In this document: positions 44,001-52,813 of the stretch, in pieces
Numbering within the stretch: position 1 is the first letter of the stretch
How the letters are laid out: each line of letters opens with the position of its first letter
Assembly: GCA_003058495.1 (NCBI GenBank)
Contig: QBVC01000018.1
Coordinates: 62,001-126,000 of the forward strand
Reading direction: 5' to 3'
DNA from: a gamma proteobacterium symbiont of Ctena orbiculata
GTDB taxonomy: Bacteria > Pseudomonadota > Gammaproteobacteria > Chromatiales > Chromatiaceae
Length of the DNA: 64,000 nt
Notes under the pieces: generated by a model
What the model saw: only the letters and a program-made list of their open reading frames with translations
Told to the model about the DNA's origin: nothing
The model's database searches: none
Position numbers and translations under genes: made by a program

Positions 44001-44181
44001 AGGCCAGGTTGGCGCAAATCCCCAGGCGGTCGGCGAGCTGCAGGGAGAGCCAGCGGGCCATGCCCGGATGCTGAACCACCACCTGCTCCTGGCGCAAGGG
44101 CTCAGCCAAGGGTTCAGCGATCGACGCGGCCAGACGCGCCGCCAGCATTTCGAGTCTGTTTGATTGATAGAGCCTCAACAT
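41011..44181 (-). CDS. recC: Exodeoxyribonuclease V gamma subunit RecC
   Basis: A 1056-residue subunit (E. coli 1122). N-terminal NRLEMLAARLA and PLRQEQVVVQHPGMARWLSL, and the block DGDAFPRQQPELGFDLL with SRDFRPGDRSRRTDDRYLF, are RecC hallmarks. RecC recognises Chi and channels the strands. The order is recC-recB-recD with overlapping ends; the ptrA protease gene that interrupts the E. coli locus is absent, as in many other gammaproteobacteria. Confidence 0.95.
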   Translation of the reverse strand: MLRLYQSNRLEMLAARLAASIAEPLAEPLRQEQVVVQHPGMARWLSLQLADRLGICANLAFPLPATFIWGLFPILLTEVPACDRYQPKRLAWRIYLQLQGLDADRLQPPLSDYLLGADEVKRFQLAQQLARVFDRYLLYRPDWILKWQRGEAATAGDEWQADLWRQLAAEDGVHWVGLQLELSRVSEERLQAVLPPRLFIFGVPTLSPGYLELIRKISMLTEVHLFLLNPCEAHWADIVSPAEQAQLSLDAGEAELYLDVGHPLLATMGRQGRDFFAAINELDPGSEALFHRTGGSLLLHRLQDQLLTLESPQSAAKADSSITLHRCHSPMREVEVLYDQLLAMLDEIPHLTASEILVMSPDIDRYAPLIKAHFSSPGSRPKIPFRVSGTDLLQSTPLATALLEIVQLQETRYPVGALLNLLQYPAVHRRFGLDGAGLERLTQWLKLAAVHWGRDGESKQALGLPGEQGNTWQAGLRQLMLGYAMPADAEKLWHQTYPLDAVEGSDTQWLGGLLAFCDAIFALEERLSVDRSPEAWLAFLIGLTEQFFYSDEESEQQLESIRETIHTLVQEIREAGVQHQISFKLISHRMRELLTVSQERGFLGGGVNFCALAPMRSLPFRVIALIGMDGDAFPRQQPELGFDLLSRDFRPGDRSRRTDDRYLFLETLISARDRLLISYVGMGQRDNAPIPPAVVVDELSDTLRLMVGESGLKRISFDHPLQPFSQGYFLSDSPLFSYSAEMREAASRVGSATRTDLPLVKEPLPGVEGEREIELQRFLHFFTNPLRGFAEIRLDLDLELGEELPEEREQFLLDRFEQTDLEHDLVEGLLSGEAAERFLQRLRARGRLPHGRVGEQIFNQMERRAGALVERIQAFDQGAALQPLEVDLEFGDLRLVGHLYGVNPGGLLVYTTDRLYPHLLLRHWIRHLLLNRLEPPGVALRTRLLEGERQGEFRPVDLAGAHLENLIHLYRRGLDAPLAFFPSTAWIYRERLDKGDEERAIAAAQQRWSGNRYQGGDLDRPYHRLFWPDRPLLDEGFFTTSNEILDPLMDHLEWRQ

Positions 44182-44286
44182 GTGGCCCTATTCTAACCCG
44201 ATTGCGGCTCAATCATTGAGCCCGGGCGGAAAACCGGGTTAGTGCCCCTCGGCCAGGGCAGCCGGCATCAGGCTACAGGGGGATTC

Positions 44287-45183
44287 TCAATGGGGCTGGC
44301 TTTGAACAGGCCTGACTTTCGGCCCCAATACCACATCCATGACCTCCATGACCTTGCGTGGGATCTCTTCCAAGAGGGACGCCAGTTGTTCGGGATCGAG
44401 GCCTGTCTGTCTCCAGATCACCGGATCGACAAGCACAATGGCCTCTTCCCACTCCGCACCGCCGATCTCGGCATTGGCCAGTGATGAAGCGAGATAAAGC
44501 AGGGAGGTCTCCAGTTGGAACACCTTCGTTGCCATCGGACGATGGTGGTAGGCAACGACGGTAACAATGCTCTCCGGCAACTTCCACTTCCTCAACAGCG
44601 CCTCACCGACATCCATGTGGGTGAAACCGAGGACATCATTCTCGGCATCCGCCAGCAGGGCGTCGTCGCCGCCGGTGATCAGCAGAATGTCTCTTGCCGC
44701 CTGCGGCATCTTCAGGTAGATCGCGAGCCGGCCAATGTCGTGCAGCACCCCCATCACGAACAGCCGCTCGCTATGCAGTACATTACAGCGCTTGGCCAGT
44801 TCGCCCGCGATCACCCCGGTGGTGATCGAATAGCGCCAATACTCGGCCATATCCACCAGATCACCGGGAATTCCGGTAAAAATCCGTGCCGCAGTGGTCG
44901 CCATCACGAGATTTCGCAGTTCATTGGTACCCACCACGGTCACCGCCCTGGAAATCGTCTCCACCGGTGCCTCGAAGTTGAAAAAAGCACTGTTTACAAG
45001 GCGCAGCAGACGGGCCGACAGATCGGTATCCTGGGAAATAATCTCCCCCAAGGTTGCCGCGGAGTAGTTCGGGGCGTCGATCAGACGATTCACCTTGACA
45101 CAGACGTCAGGCAGTGAAACCAGGTTTTCAATCTCGATCACAAGTTGTTGAGGAGTCATGAGTTCAACCTCAGCGGACGACAT
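44287..45183 (-). CDS. HDOD domain signalling protein
   Basis: A 298-residue cytoplasmic protein with an HDOD domain over most of its length: LVSLPDVCVKVNRLIDAPNYS, ISQDTDLSARLLRLVNSAFF, FVMGVLHDIGRLAIYLKMP and VAYHHRP. HDOD proteins resemble HD hydrolases but usually lack the catalytic His-Asp pairs; here HDIG occurs in VLHDIGRLA. They act in signalling. The gene stands alone, convergent on none of its neighbours in an operon, between recC and a small plus-strand gene. Confidence 0.88.
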   Translation of the reverse strand: MSSAEVELMTPQQLVIEIENLVSLPDVCVKVNRLIDAPNYSAATLGEIISQDTDLSARLLRLVNSAFFNFEAPVETISRAVTVVGTNELRNLVMATTAARIFTGIPGDLVDMAEYWRYSITTGVIAGELAKRCNVLHSERLFVMGVLHDIGRLAIYLKMPQAARDILLITGGDDALLADAENDVLGFTHMDVGEALLRKWKLPESIVTVVAYHHRPMATKVFQLETSLLYLASSLANAEIGGAEWEEAIVLVDPVIWRQTGLDPEQLASLLEEIPRKVMEVMDVVLGPKVRPVQSQPH

Positions 45184-45366
45184 ACAACATCCCTATTGGT
45201 AAGGTTATAATTTACTGATTCGTAAAGATTATTGGGATACCCTTTAATGCTTAAAAATCAGCCGCCATGCAGGCTTGTATCCGGTGTAAGCTATGGTATA
45301 CACCCACCTGTAGCGGCATTTGTCCCAAAATCTTGATTGCCGCCAAGCGAATAAGGAGTGGTAGCC

Positions 45367-45588
45367 ATGCCTTTCTTCATTTTCAAAGTATCCGCTGACA
45401 ACAGCCTGGAGTATCTCGACGAAGAGAATAAGTACAGACCGGCCAAGGAGAAGGTGAAAAAGCTGCGTGCGGAACAGAGCCAGGATGACGGCACCAGCTA
45501 TCGAATGGTATTCGCCAATAGCGTGGGTCAGGGCGAGCTTCTGCTTTCACCGACGGAATCCACCGACAAAGTCATCGGCGACGACTGA
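45367..45588 (+). CDS. Small conserved-looking protein
   Basis: A 73-residue soluble, highly charged protein beginning MPFFIFKVSADNSLEYLDEE and continuing with a KEKVKKLRAEQSQDDG linker and YRMVFANSVGQGELLLSP. The start at ATG 45367 has a GGAG 11 bases before it. The family is not recognised by name, though MPFFIFKV-type proteins are seen in related bacteria. It is followed by a TCCGGC/GCCGGA hairpin (45589-45604) without a T tract. Confidence 0.6.
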   Translation: MPFFIFKVSADNSLEYLDEENKYRPAKEKVKKLRAEQSQDDGTSYRMVFANSVGQGELLLSPTESTDKVIGDD

Positions 45589-45817
45589 TCCGGCGATTGC
45601 CGGATTGCCCGCCGCAGCCACCAATCCCGGGGTTGTAAAGAATTGTCAAAAACAACCGCTACTTATAGTCATACGTATGACATTAGATTATTCATCTTAG
45701 TCATTGTTCGTGCTACTCTTTACCTAATGTGATTACAACATATCCAGAAAAACAACATTTTAGCGCTGTCACATCATTCCGGAAAACGCCACTGATTCAC
45801 TGAAGGACTCGTAAAAC

Positions 45818-48157
45818 GTGTCAATACAGGACAGAAGAAACAAATACCAGAGCCAGTTTCAGCCGGTGCTGAATCGCTGTAAGGATACGGTGATTGTTTA
45901 CATAAACGCCCTCTTAACTGAACTTTTCAACAACTCGGACAAGGCGCTCACCAGCTTTGCCCAAAAGGCTGAAACCAACGAAATTCAAAATCGCTTTTTC
46001 GAGGCAATGGCGATGATCCGCAACAGGCATGGCCTGGTGGAGCATGAGTTTCGTGAACTGCTCAGCGAAGGCTTCGATAAGTTCTGGCAGGACCAGCCCG
46101 ATATCGATACCTTTTCCGGCCGTGATGACGACACCGAACTGGAGCTCGTCGACCACGAATCGATGGACGTGACAACAGCCCTTGAAAACATGATCAGCCG
46201 CACGGTCGGTCATCATCGCGCCCAGCTCTATGCATTGGGCCAGCGTCTGAGCGTGGTGAGCGGCGGGCGCAGCGTAAAACACAAGCAGATACCATCAGGT
46301 CCCCACCATCTGGCCCACGCCTTCAGCGAGGCCGTGGACGCCTTGGGCCTGGAAGCCCGGATCAAGGTCATTATCCTTGCCCTGTTTGATAAATATGTAC
46401 TCAAGCAGCTGGGATCGATCTACGATGACTTCAACAACAGTCTCAAGGAGGCCGGGGTCCTGCCCCATTTGCGCCCGGCAATCCAGAAATCGCCCGACAG
46501 AGGTGGCGCCGAGAGCGGTGACGAGGAGCAATCGGAACTGCAACAGGAACAGACGCAGGAAGAGTTGGGTGAAGAGCTGTTCGGTTCGATTCTGGACATG
46601 ATGGCCAGCAGGCGACGCACCTCTCCCGAGAAGCGCGCCGCCAAGGAAGCCGCGGCAAAGGCCGCCGGACGACAGCTCGGAAGCGTACCGCCAGCCACCC
46701 AGGAGAACCTGGTCGCGGCACTCAGCAATATCCAGCCGACCCAGCGCTCCGATCTCATTCCGGATGTCAATTCACCCAGCGCCGCGATCTCGAATATCGA
46801 GATCGATGAGCAATTCCTCATCCGGGTCAAACATACCCTCGCCGAAGAGCGCCATAAACTCTACACCGAGGTTGGCGCGGATCGCCTGGAGGCGGCGGAC
46901 GAGGATACCATCGACCTGGTTGGCATGCTCTTCGAGTACATGCTCAATGACCCCGTTCTCCCGGCCGTGGCCAAGGCCCTGATCAGCCATCTGCACACGC
47001 CCTACCTCAAAGTCGCCATCATCGATCGCAGACTGCTGACCGACAGCAACCATGAAGCGCGGCAACTGCTCGATTCACTGGTTGAGGCGGGCAGTCACTG
47101 GATCGACGAGCGCAACCTGAAACGGGGTATCTACCCCGATATGCAGAATGTCATCGACCGGGTGCTGAAGGAGTTCTCCGATAACGTCGGCCTGTTCGGC
47201 ACCCTGCTGGAGACCTTCAAGAAGCGCATGGATGAGTTCAGGCGCAAGTCCGACATCCTGGAAAAACGCGCCCAGGACTCCATCAAGGGCAGGGAAAAGC
47301 TGAATATCGCCAGACAGCGCGCATCCCAGGAGATGAGGGCCCGCTCGTTCAGTGAAAATCTGCCTCAGCCGGTCAAGGATTTCCTGGAAAAGACCTGGGT
47401 GGACAAGCTTGTCTTCGTCCTGCTGCGTCATCCCGACGGTGAAATGAGCGACGATTGGAAGGAGGCGCTGCGCATTGCCGACGAGATCGCCTGGGCCTTT
47501 GAGCCCAAGGATCAGAGTGAACGCGAAGAGCTTGAGAAATCGCTGCCCGAGCTGAGAAAAGCGATCGAGGATGGCCTCGCTTCCCTGGGTGGTTTCCATC
47601 AAGAGAAGAGTCAGGTTCTGTTCGGCCTGCTCAGCAGCGCCGAAACAACCTCCATCGCAACCGAGCAGGCCATCAAGTCGGCGCAAGCCTCGGAAACCGT
47701 GGTGCCGATTTCGGAGAAGGTCGCGGCGGAAGAGGCTCTCGCGAAACCTGCGCCCGTTGAAGCTTCCAAGGAACCGGCCGATGAAGAGGAGATTCCTGAA
47801 GACGAAGAGGCGATGATGGAAAAACTGCGCAAGATCAAGTTCGGCACCTGGTTCGAAATCCGCGATGCGCAGAGCGGCGAGCTGCAAAAGGTCAAACTGT
47901 CGTGGCTCAGCCCGTTGACCGCCTCGTGCATGTTTGTCGACCGCGCCGGCGTGCAGACAGCGATCAAGCCGTTAAGAACATTGGCGCAGGAAATACTGAA
48001 GGGTGAGTCGACGATCCTCGAGGATAGCAGTGATCCGTTCGTCGAGAGAACATTGCATGCCATCAGGCGTATGCTTCAGCGCTCCTTGAAAACTACAGAC
48101 GATATAGCTAGCGAACTCATCGATGATGAGGAAAATGAGGGTAAAGAGGTCCGCTAA
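45818..48157 (+). CDS. DUF1631 family protein
   Basis: A 779-residue protein of the DUF1631 family. It is largely helical (HLAHAFSEAVDALGLEARIK, DRVLKEFSDNVGLFGTLLET, FLEKTWVDKLVFVLLRHPDG). A low-complexity acidic linker (EEEIPEDEEAMMEKL) precedes a C-terminal beta-rich domain (GTWFEIRDAQSGELQKVKL, then SWLSPLTASCMFVDRAG) that resembles a PilZ-type fold. Members are implicated in c-di-GMP signalling by association only. The GTG start at 45818 has an AAGGAC upstream. A PilZ gene follows 19 bases later. Confidence 0.8.
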   Translation: MSIQDRRNKYQSQFQPVLNRCKDTVIVYINALLTELFNNSDKALTSFAQKAETNEIQNRFFEAMAMIRNRHGLVEHEFRELLSEGFDKFWQDQPDIDTFSGRDDDTELELVDHESMDVTTALENMISRTVGHHRAQLYALGQRLSVVSGGRSVKHKQIPSGPHHLAHAFSEAVDALGLEARIKVIILALFDKYVLKQLGSIYDDFNNSLKEAGVLPHLRPAIQKSPDRGGAESGDEEQSELQQEQTQEELGEELFGSILDMMASRRRTSPEKRAAKEAAAKAAGRQLGSVPPATQENLVAALSNIQPTQRSDLIPDVNSPSAAISNIEIDEQFLIRVKHTLAEERHKLYTEVGADRLEAADEDTIDLVGMLFEYMLNDPVLPAVAKALISHLHTPYLKVAIIDRRLLTDSNHEARQLLDSLVEAGSHWIDERNLKRGIYPDMQNVIDRVLKEFSDNVGLFGTLLETFKKRMDEFRRKSDILEKRAQDSIKGREKLNIARQRASQEMRARSFSENLPQPVKDFLEKTWVDKLVFVLLRHPDGEMSDDWKEALRIADEIAWAFEPKDQSEREELEKSLPELRKAIEDGLASLGGFHQEKSQVLFGLLSSAETTSIATEQAIKSAQASETVVPISEKVAAEEALAKPAPVEASKEPADEEEIPEDEEAMMEKLRKIKFGTWFEIRDAQSGELQKVKLSWLSPLTASCMFVDRAGVQTAIKPLRTLAQEILKGESTILEDSSDPFVERTLHAIRRMLQRSLKTTDDIASELIDDEENEGKEVR

Positions 48158-48176
48158 GGACGCAGGAAAAGGTTTC

Positions 48177-48518
48177 ATGCAAGAACAACGTCAGTCCCCG
48201 CGCAAAGTAGCCAATGAAGTATTGATCATTGCCGATCAAATTACAGGCAGTCAAATTGGTCGTGTGGTTAACATCAGTGCTGAAGGCCTGATGTTACTAA
48301 GCGATGAACCTGTGGTCACCGGTTCGGTCTATCAGCTCGACCTGATGCTTCCCGTGCCAAAGAACGACAGAGAGAAGCTCTCTTTCGCTGCGGAAGCGGT
48401 ATGGTGCACCGAGGCCTCGCAACCGGAGGCCTACTGGAGCGGATTCCATATCATCGATATCAACAGCGATGACGTGTTGATTATCGATGAACTCATCCTT
48501 GACTGGCACTCGCAATAA
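48177..48518 (+). CDS. PilZ domain protein
   Basis: A 113-residue single-domain PilZ protein. The c-di-GMP binding elements are visible: RxxxR as RQSPRKV and the second motif as NISAEGLMLLSD ([DN]xSxxG). It probably binds c-di-GMP and acts as an effector. The ATG at 48177 has AGGAAAAGG in front; the ORF frame runs upstream into the DUF1631 gene. It is linked with DUF1631, which may act in the same path. Confidence 0.88.
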   Translation: MQEQRQSPRKVANEVLIIADQITGSQIGRVVNISAEGLMLLSDEPVVTGSVYQLDLMLPVPKNDREKLSFAAEAVWCTEASQPEAYWSGFHIIDINSDDVLIIDELILDWHSQ

Positions 48519-48595
48519 CCCCGAGTGCCTTGCCGGGGTCAGCCGCGACCCCTTGAAAGCCTCACCCTGAGACAGCTTTCGGGAGCGGCATTCAA

Positions 48596-50677
48596 ATGAA
48601 CTACCGCCTTGCCTTTGCAACAGCCCTGATGATCACTATTTGGGCTGTCATGGCGGCCGAGTTCAAGCCCTCTCCAATCCCCACTGTCGAGCAACTTCTG
48701 CCGCCGGACATCCTGGTAAAATCGAGGCAGATACGTGATTCGCTCAGTAGCTCGACTCAATTCACCCTGCTCAACCTCCCTCGCTCGCTGCAACGGAAAT
48801 CGAGACAACGCTTGCTGCGGCAGATCCAGGACTCGATTCCTGGGTTGCGGATACTCTGTATCGGGTCTCCGGCCACAAGCGAATCCTCGCTACCCCCCCA
48901 ACTCGCCCTCTCGGATTGCGCCGGCAGCGACGCGAATCCCAACGATACGATTCTATTCTGGCGTAGCCAGCCGAAGCAGAAGCGAGACCCGCGCAGGCCG
49001 CTCCACCAAGAGATAGAACGCAAGATTTCAGCTATCCTGACCCCTGCAGTCACCGAACGGAGCCTGCTGTTCGCCCCCGAAATGGTGCGCACCGCGTCCT
49101 GGCAGGCCGCCACCTCTGATCTTGGTCGAATCGCACCCCTGCTTGGCGTGATTGTCTTTCTCGTCCCACTGCTCGCTTTCAGATCGCTGACATCCTCCGC
49201 GTTTATCTTTGTCACCGCCGGAGTGACCACGACGGCGACCCTGCTGCTTTTCAATACCGGCCTGGAAGGGGGTTTCAATGCCCTGCTGCTCGCCGTGGTA
49301 CCCCTGGTCTGGGCGGTCTCTTCAATGGACGCCGCCCACCTTGTGGAGCGAATCGAGGCCCTGGAAAGGCGCGCTATGCCCATGCCCTTCCGCCGGGCCG
49401 TTCGCGAGCTGGCTGCGCCCTGTTCGGTCACCACGGCCACCACCTTCATCGGCTTCGGCGCGTTGGCGATGCAAAGCGATTCACCTCTGCTGCGCAGTTT
49501 CGGCCTGACCGCGGCGGCCGGCACCCTGCTTGCCATCGTTTTTACCTTTCTTCTCGGCGGATTGTTACTGCGGCGCGGATGCATACAGGGGAGACCGCCC
49601 TATGCAATCAATCCGCTTGCGGCGCTGAGCCACGGGCTTGTTCGAGCATCCCTCAATCGTCCCGTGGTAACGCTCACGCTATGGCTGCTGCTCGCCGTTG
49701 CCGTCACCCCCCTCGCGATCCAGGTCTCGACCCGAACCCCGTTCCCAAACATCTTTACCCATGACCACCCGGTGGGCATGGACACAACCAGGCTGCAACA
49801 GCTTCTTGACATCGACCTGCGCCCCTTGAGCCTCTATTTGACGGCCCGGGAGCAGAGCGGAAGCAACAGGGAGCAACTGCTGCATGCCCTGCATGCAACG
49901 ACCGACTATGTAGGCAAGCTACCCGAGTCCCGCCTGGTGTTACCCGCAGCGATCATCAAAGCGGTTTGCCTGCGCGGCTGTGGCGATGAAGGCGGGATCG
50001 AGCACCCGGTTAGAACGTTGATTGACAGTAGCGGCGTGGCCCGGATAGAGGTCTTTTTCAGGCCCCACGATCCCGAGAGACAGCGGGAGATCATCAGCTG
50101 GCTGGAGAAGTTCGATCAAACCATGCTGGGGCACCATCAACTGGTGTTCGATGGCCCCGGCTATCTCTACCCGGCGGTGGAATCCCTCGGCATCTCTGGC
50201 GCCCTGAGCGGCATCCTCTGGTCGCTCTGCGGTGTGCTGCTTATCCTCTGGCTGGTATTTCGCAGGGTCGGCCTGGTGGTGCCGGCCCTCCTGGTCACCC
50301 TGTTGCCCCTGTGGCTGGTGGTCGGTTTCATGGGCGCGGTTGGGATCGACTGGTCCCTCGCCCTGCTGGGCGTGCCCGCGATACTCTTCGGACTTGCGGT
50401 GGATGACACCATTCATCTGCTGTGGCACCGCAGGCGGCGGGCCTCGCTCAGACATATCCTGCGTCACAATGCCCTCAGAAGCGGCGCCGCGCTGACAGCC
50501 ACCACACTGATGCTCTGTCTCAGCGTCGCCTCGCTGAGCCTCTCATCGCTCATTGCCAATCAGGAGATAGCGCTGCTGCTGGCAATCGGCATGGCGCTGG
50601 CCCTGTTATTGGACCTGACCCTGCTGCCGGCAGTCGTCAGCTTGCTGAGACGCAAATCACCTCGATTGCGGCCGTGA
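48596..50677 (+). CDS. RND/MMPL family exporter
   Basis: A 693-residue inner-membrane protein with an N-terminal anchor, a periplasmic loop, two blocks of five to six helices (about 180-340 and 545-690) and a second periplasmic loop. The conserved FGLAVDDTIHLLWHRRRR motif and the first-half SMDAAHLVERIEALERR identify the MMPL/SSD type. Substrates are usually lipids or hydrophobic molecules. Its 3' end overlaps the convergent lipoprotein gene by 41 bases. Confidence 0.82.
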   Translation: MNYRLAFATALMITIWAVMAAEFKPSPIPTVEQLLPPDILVKSRQIRDSLSSSTQFTLLNLPRSLQRKSRQRLLRQIQDSIPGLRILCIGSPATSESSLPPQLALSDCAGSDANPNDTILFWRSQPKQKRDPRRPLHQEIERKISAILTPAVTERSLLFAPEMVRTASWQAATSDLGRIAPLLGVIVFLVPLLAFRSLTSSAFIFVTAGVTTTATLLLFNTGLEGGFNALLLAVVPLVWAVSSMDAAHLVERIEALERRAMPMPFRRAVRELAAPCSVTTATTFIGFGALAMQSDSPLLRSFGLTAAAGTLLAIVFTFLLGGLLLRRGCIQGRPPYAINPLAALSHGLVRASLNRPVVTLTLWLLLAVAVTPLAIQVSTRTPFPNIFTHDHPVGMDTTRLQQLLDIDLRPLSLYLTAREQSGSNREQLLHALHATTDYVGKLPESRLVLPAAIIKAVCLRGCGDEGGIEHPVRTLIDSSGVARIEVFFRPHDPERQREIISWLEKFDQTMLGHHQLVFDGPGYLYPAVESLGISGALSGILWSLCGVLLILWLVFRRVGLVVPALLVTLLPLWLVVGFMGAVGIDWSLALLGVPAILFGLAVDDTIHLLWHRRRRASLRHILRHNALRSGAALTATTLMLCLSVASLSLSSLIANQEIALLLAIGMALALLLDLTLLPAVVSLLRRKSPRLRP

Positions 50678-51485
50678 AGATAACCGCTCCACCGGCACTC
50701 ATCCTGACCTCGACGGTTGCGCCGGGCGCCGAACTTGTACTCGCGCTCATCGCCGTCACTATGGCTGAAAACACATCATCGTGTGGGGTCACCACGCCAT
50801 CGACGCTATAGACCAGCGTGCTCAGATCGGTAGCGGGGGTAATACCCTCGGAGGCGAAGGTGTTTCCGGCGGAACTGCCGCTGACCACGGCCCTGAATCG
50901 CAGATGATAGGTGGTGCCCTGATGGGCCGCCTTGATCTCCTTTCGATAAGTGCCGGCGACGGGAAAGCCCTCGCCAGAGCCGAAACTGCTGTTGTTGAAG
51001 CCGTCCGCACAGATACCGGCATTGCCGAACAGCACCAGGTTGGTGATATTGGGCGCCGTCGCCGGGTCGAGACCGATGGATGAGAGGCTTATCTCATTGA
51101 TGTTGTCAGCCGGATTCCAAAAGCCCTCCAGGCCGCACTTCTTGCGATAGATATCGCTGTCGCTGCCATTGAAGGGTAGATCGAGATAGAGCAAGGTGCC
51201 CGACTCCAAAGCGGTGCGCAAGGCACCGATGGCGGTTGCATCAGTCAGGATATCCTGCAAGGGACAGGGGGTGACATTGGGATTGTCCGCTGTCTGCAGT
51301 ACCAGATTGCCGGATAGGGTGTCGCCGCCACTCCCATCGCCGGAAGAGCCGTCACCGCTGCCGTTTCCCGTGTCGCCGCTGTCTGTCGTGGTATCCGTAT
51401 CGTCATTGTCGTCATCATCCCCCGGACACCCACTTAATGTCAGAACGACTGAGAACATCAACAACAACAGCAGCAACCTTTTCAT
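50637..51485 (-). CDS. Lipoprotein with acidic/glycine-serine linker, unknown family
   Basis: A 282-residue exported lipoprotein. The signal peptide ends in lipobox LTLSGC (Cys 20). Residues 22-60 are a low-complexity linker of D, T, G and S (GDDDDNDDTDTTTDSGDTGN), which would space the domain from the membrane. The rest is beta-rich (TTYHLRFRAVVSGSSAG, ATVEVRMSAGGAVIFTAAIE). It has no recognised family. The 41-base tail overlap with the exporter is convergent. Confidence 0.7.
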   Translation of the reverse strand: MKRLLLLLLMFSVVLTLSGCPGDDDDNDDTDTTTDSGDTGNGSGDGSSGDGSGGDTLSGNLVLQTADNPNVTPCPLQDILTDATAIGALRTALESGTLLYLDLPFNGSDSDIYRKKCGLEGFWNPADNINEISLSSIGLDPATAPNITNLVLFGNAGICADGFNNSSFGSGEGFPVAGTYRKEIKAAHQGTTYHLRFRAVVSGSSAGNTFASEGITPATDLSTLVYSVDGVVTPHDDVFSAIVTAMSASTSSAPGATVEVRMSAGGAVIFTAAIEVICVSAS

Positions 51486-51581
51486 TATCCACCTCGGTCT
51501 CGAATTACCTGTGTCTCTGCTTCATCCAGCAGACAATGCTTTAGATCTTTAATCTTTAACCTATAACCCTAGCAGGGATTT

Positions 51582-52010
51582 TCAATTCTCCAATTCCGGC
51601 TGATGCCGGGGTGGCTGTTTAGCCAGCCGCTCCGCCCAGCGCTCGGTTGGAAACAAAAGATAGGGATAGGCCGGAAAGAGTCCCGCCTTTTTCATCGCCG
51701 CCCAGCAGATGGAGGGCAGGCCGATCAGAGGAAGATAGAGCGGCCCGAGCAGCAGCGACTGTCGATAGTGTCCATATTCGTGACGCACTAGATGGTGGCT
51801 GCCGGAGACTGCCTGGTAAAAGAGATAGGGTCCCAGACTGACACCCCCCCGCAGCCTGTTGTAGCGTATGACATGCACATCCCGCCGAAGTCCCATCTCC
51901 TCGGCCTGCCTATCGAGCAATCCCCTCACCGCGATCGACCAGCAGAATCCGCACAGTGTCTGCGGCAGACACCAGGTCCAGTTCAGCAGCTTGAAGACAA
52001 GACTCTCCAT
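51582..52010 (-). CDS. Protein with HEYGH motif, possible metalloprotease-like
   Basis: A 142-residue protein with HHLVRHEYGHYRQSLLLGPL, in which HEYGH fits an HExxH zinc motif, and hydrophobic stretches (LYLPLIGLPSICWAAMKK). The N-terminus has the tryptophan-rich LLNWTWCLPQTLCGFCWSI. The motif is suggestive but the third zinc ligand is not identified, so protease activity is not certain. It lies just before a lytic transglycosylase in the same direction. Confidence 0.6.
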   Translation of the reverse strand: MESLVFKLLNWTWCLPQTLCGFCWSIAVRGLLDRQAEEMGLRRDVHVIRYNRLRGGVSLGPYLFYQAVSGSHHLVRHEYGHYRQSLLLGPLYLPLIGLPSICWAAMKKAGLFPAYPYLLFPTERWAERLAKQPPRHQPELEN

Positions 52011-52098
52011 GGATTGCGCCTTGGGTTTAGGGGTATGTTGTCAGGTTGTCGGCACCTGACACTGAGTATAGTGAATAACCGGAGTGGATCGTTGTAGG

Positions 52099-52734
52099 CT
52101 AGTTGAGCATCGCCAGGCGGTTGCGTTCAAACTCGTGCAACACCTTTTTTACGTAGTTTTGCGTCTCTGGGTAGGGCGGAATCTGTTTACCGTACTTCAG
52201 TACCGCATTCTCACCCGCATTGTAGGCCGCGAGGGCGAGCTTGATATCGAACTCGAACATCTGCAGCAGATCCTTCAGGTATTGACCGCCCCCCTGTAGG
52301 TTCTGTTGTGGATCATAAGAGTCGTTGACGCCGTAGCGATCGGCGGTCTGGGGCATCAGCTGCATCAGGCCCCGGGCCCCCTTCCTGGATATGGCCCTGG
52401 GATCGTAGGCCGACTCCACCATAACCACGGCATGCAACAGTCCGGGGTGTAGATGGAGCTGCTCGGCAACATCCTCGATGAGCGGAGTCAGCTTCGCCTT
52501 GTTCTTGCGCAGCTGCGCCAAACTGTAGTTGCTGTGGCTATTACGCTTTTTCTTCCCACTGCGCCAGAGCAGGCGATAGTTGCCCTTCATCGGCTTGTCA
52601 GTGAAATGGATGCCGCCGTCGGCACCCTTGTACTTGTAGATCTCCGCGCTTACGGAGAGCGGCAGGCACAGACAGATCCCCAGCAGGAGCAGCCGAGTCA
52701 GAAATTTTCTTCTTTCGATCGATCTGAATTTCAC
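52099..52734 (-). CDS. Lytic transglycosylase with N-terminal DUF4124-like segment
   Basis: A 211-residue exported enzyme (GTG start; signal peptide LLLLGICLCLPLSVSAEI). Residues 33-60 (YKYKGADGGIHFTDKPMKG) resemble DUF4124; the C-terminal part is an SLT domain with the catalytic Glu in VVMVESAYDPRAISRKGARG, then LMQLMPQTADRYGV and AAYNAGENAVLKYGK. It cleaves peptidoglycan strands. It is followed 80 bases upstream by the YchJ gene on the same strand. Confidence 0.9.
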   Translation of the reverse strand: MKFRSIERRKFLTRLLLLGICLCLPLSVSAEIYKYKGADGGIHFTDKPMKGNYRLLWRSGKKKRNSHSNYSLAQLRKNKAKLTPLIEDVAEQLHLHPGLLHAVVMVESAYDPRAISRKGARGLMQLMPQTADRYGVNDSYDPQQNLQGGGQYLKDLLQMFEFDIKLALAAYNAGENAVLKYGKQIPPYPETQNYVKKVLHEFERNRLAMLN

Positions 52735-52813
52735 GCCGTTATGTCCTTGTGAATCCCATTAAACAGATGATCGGCAAAATTCAGCAAAACTTGAAATCAT
52801 TAGATTCCTCCAT

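Noticed and set aside
48518-48539. ACCCCG/CGGGGT hairpin after the PilZ gene as terminator
   Set aside because: Six pairs with a ten-base loop and no T tract; too weak to call.
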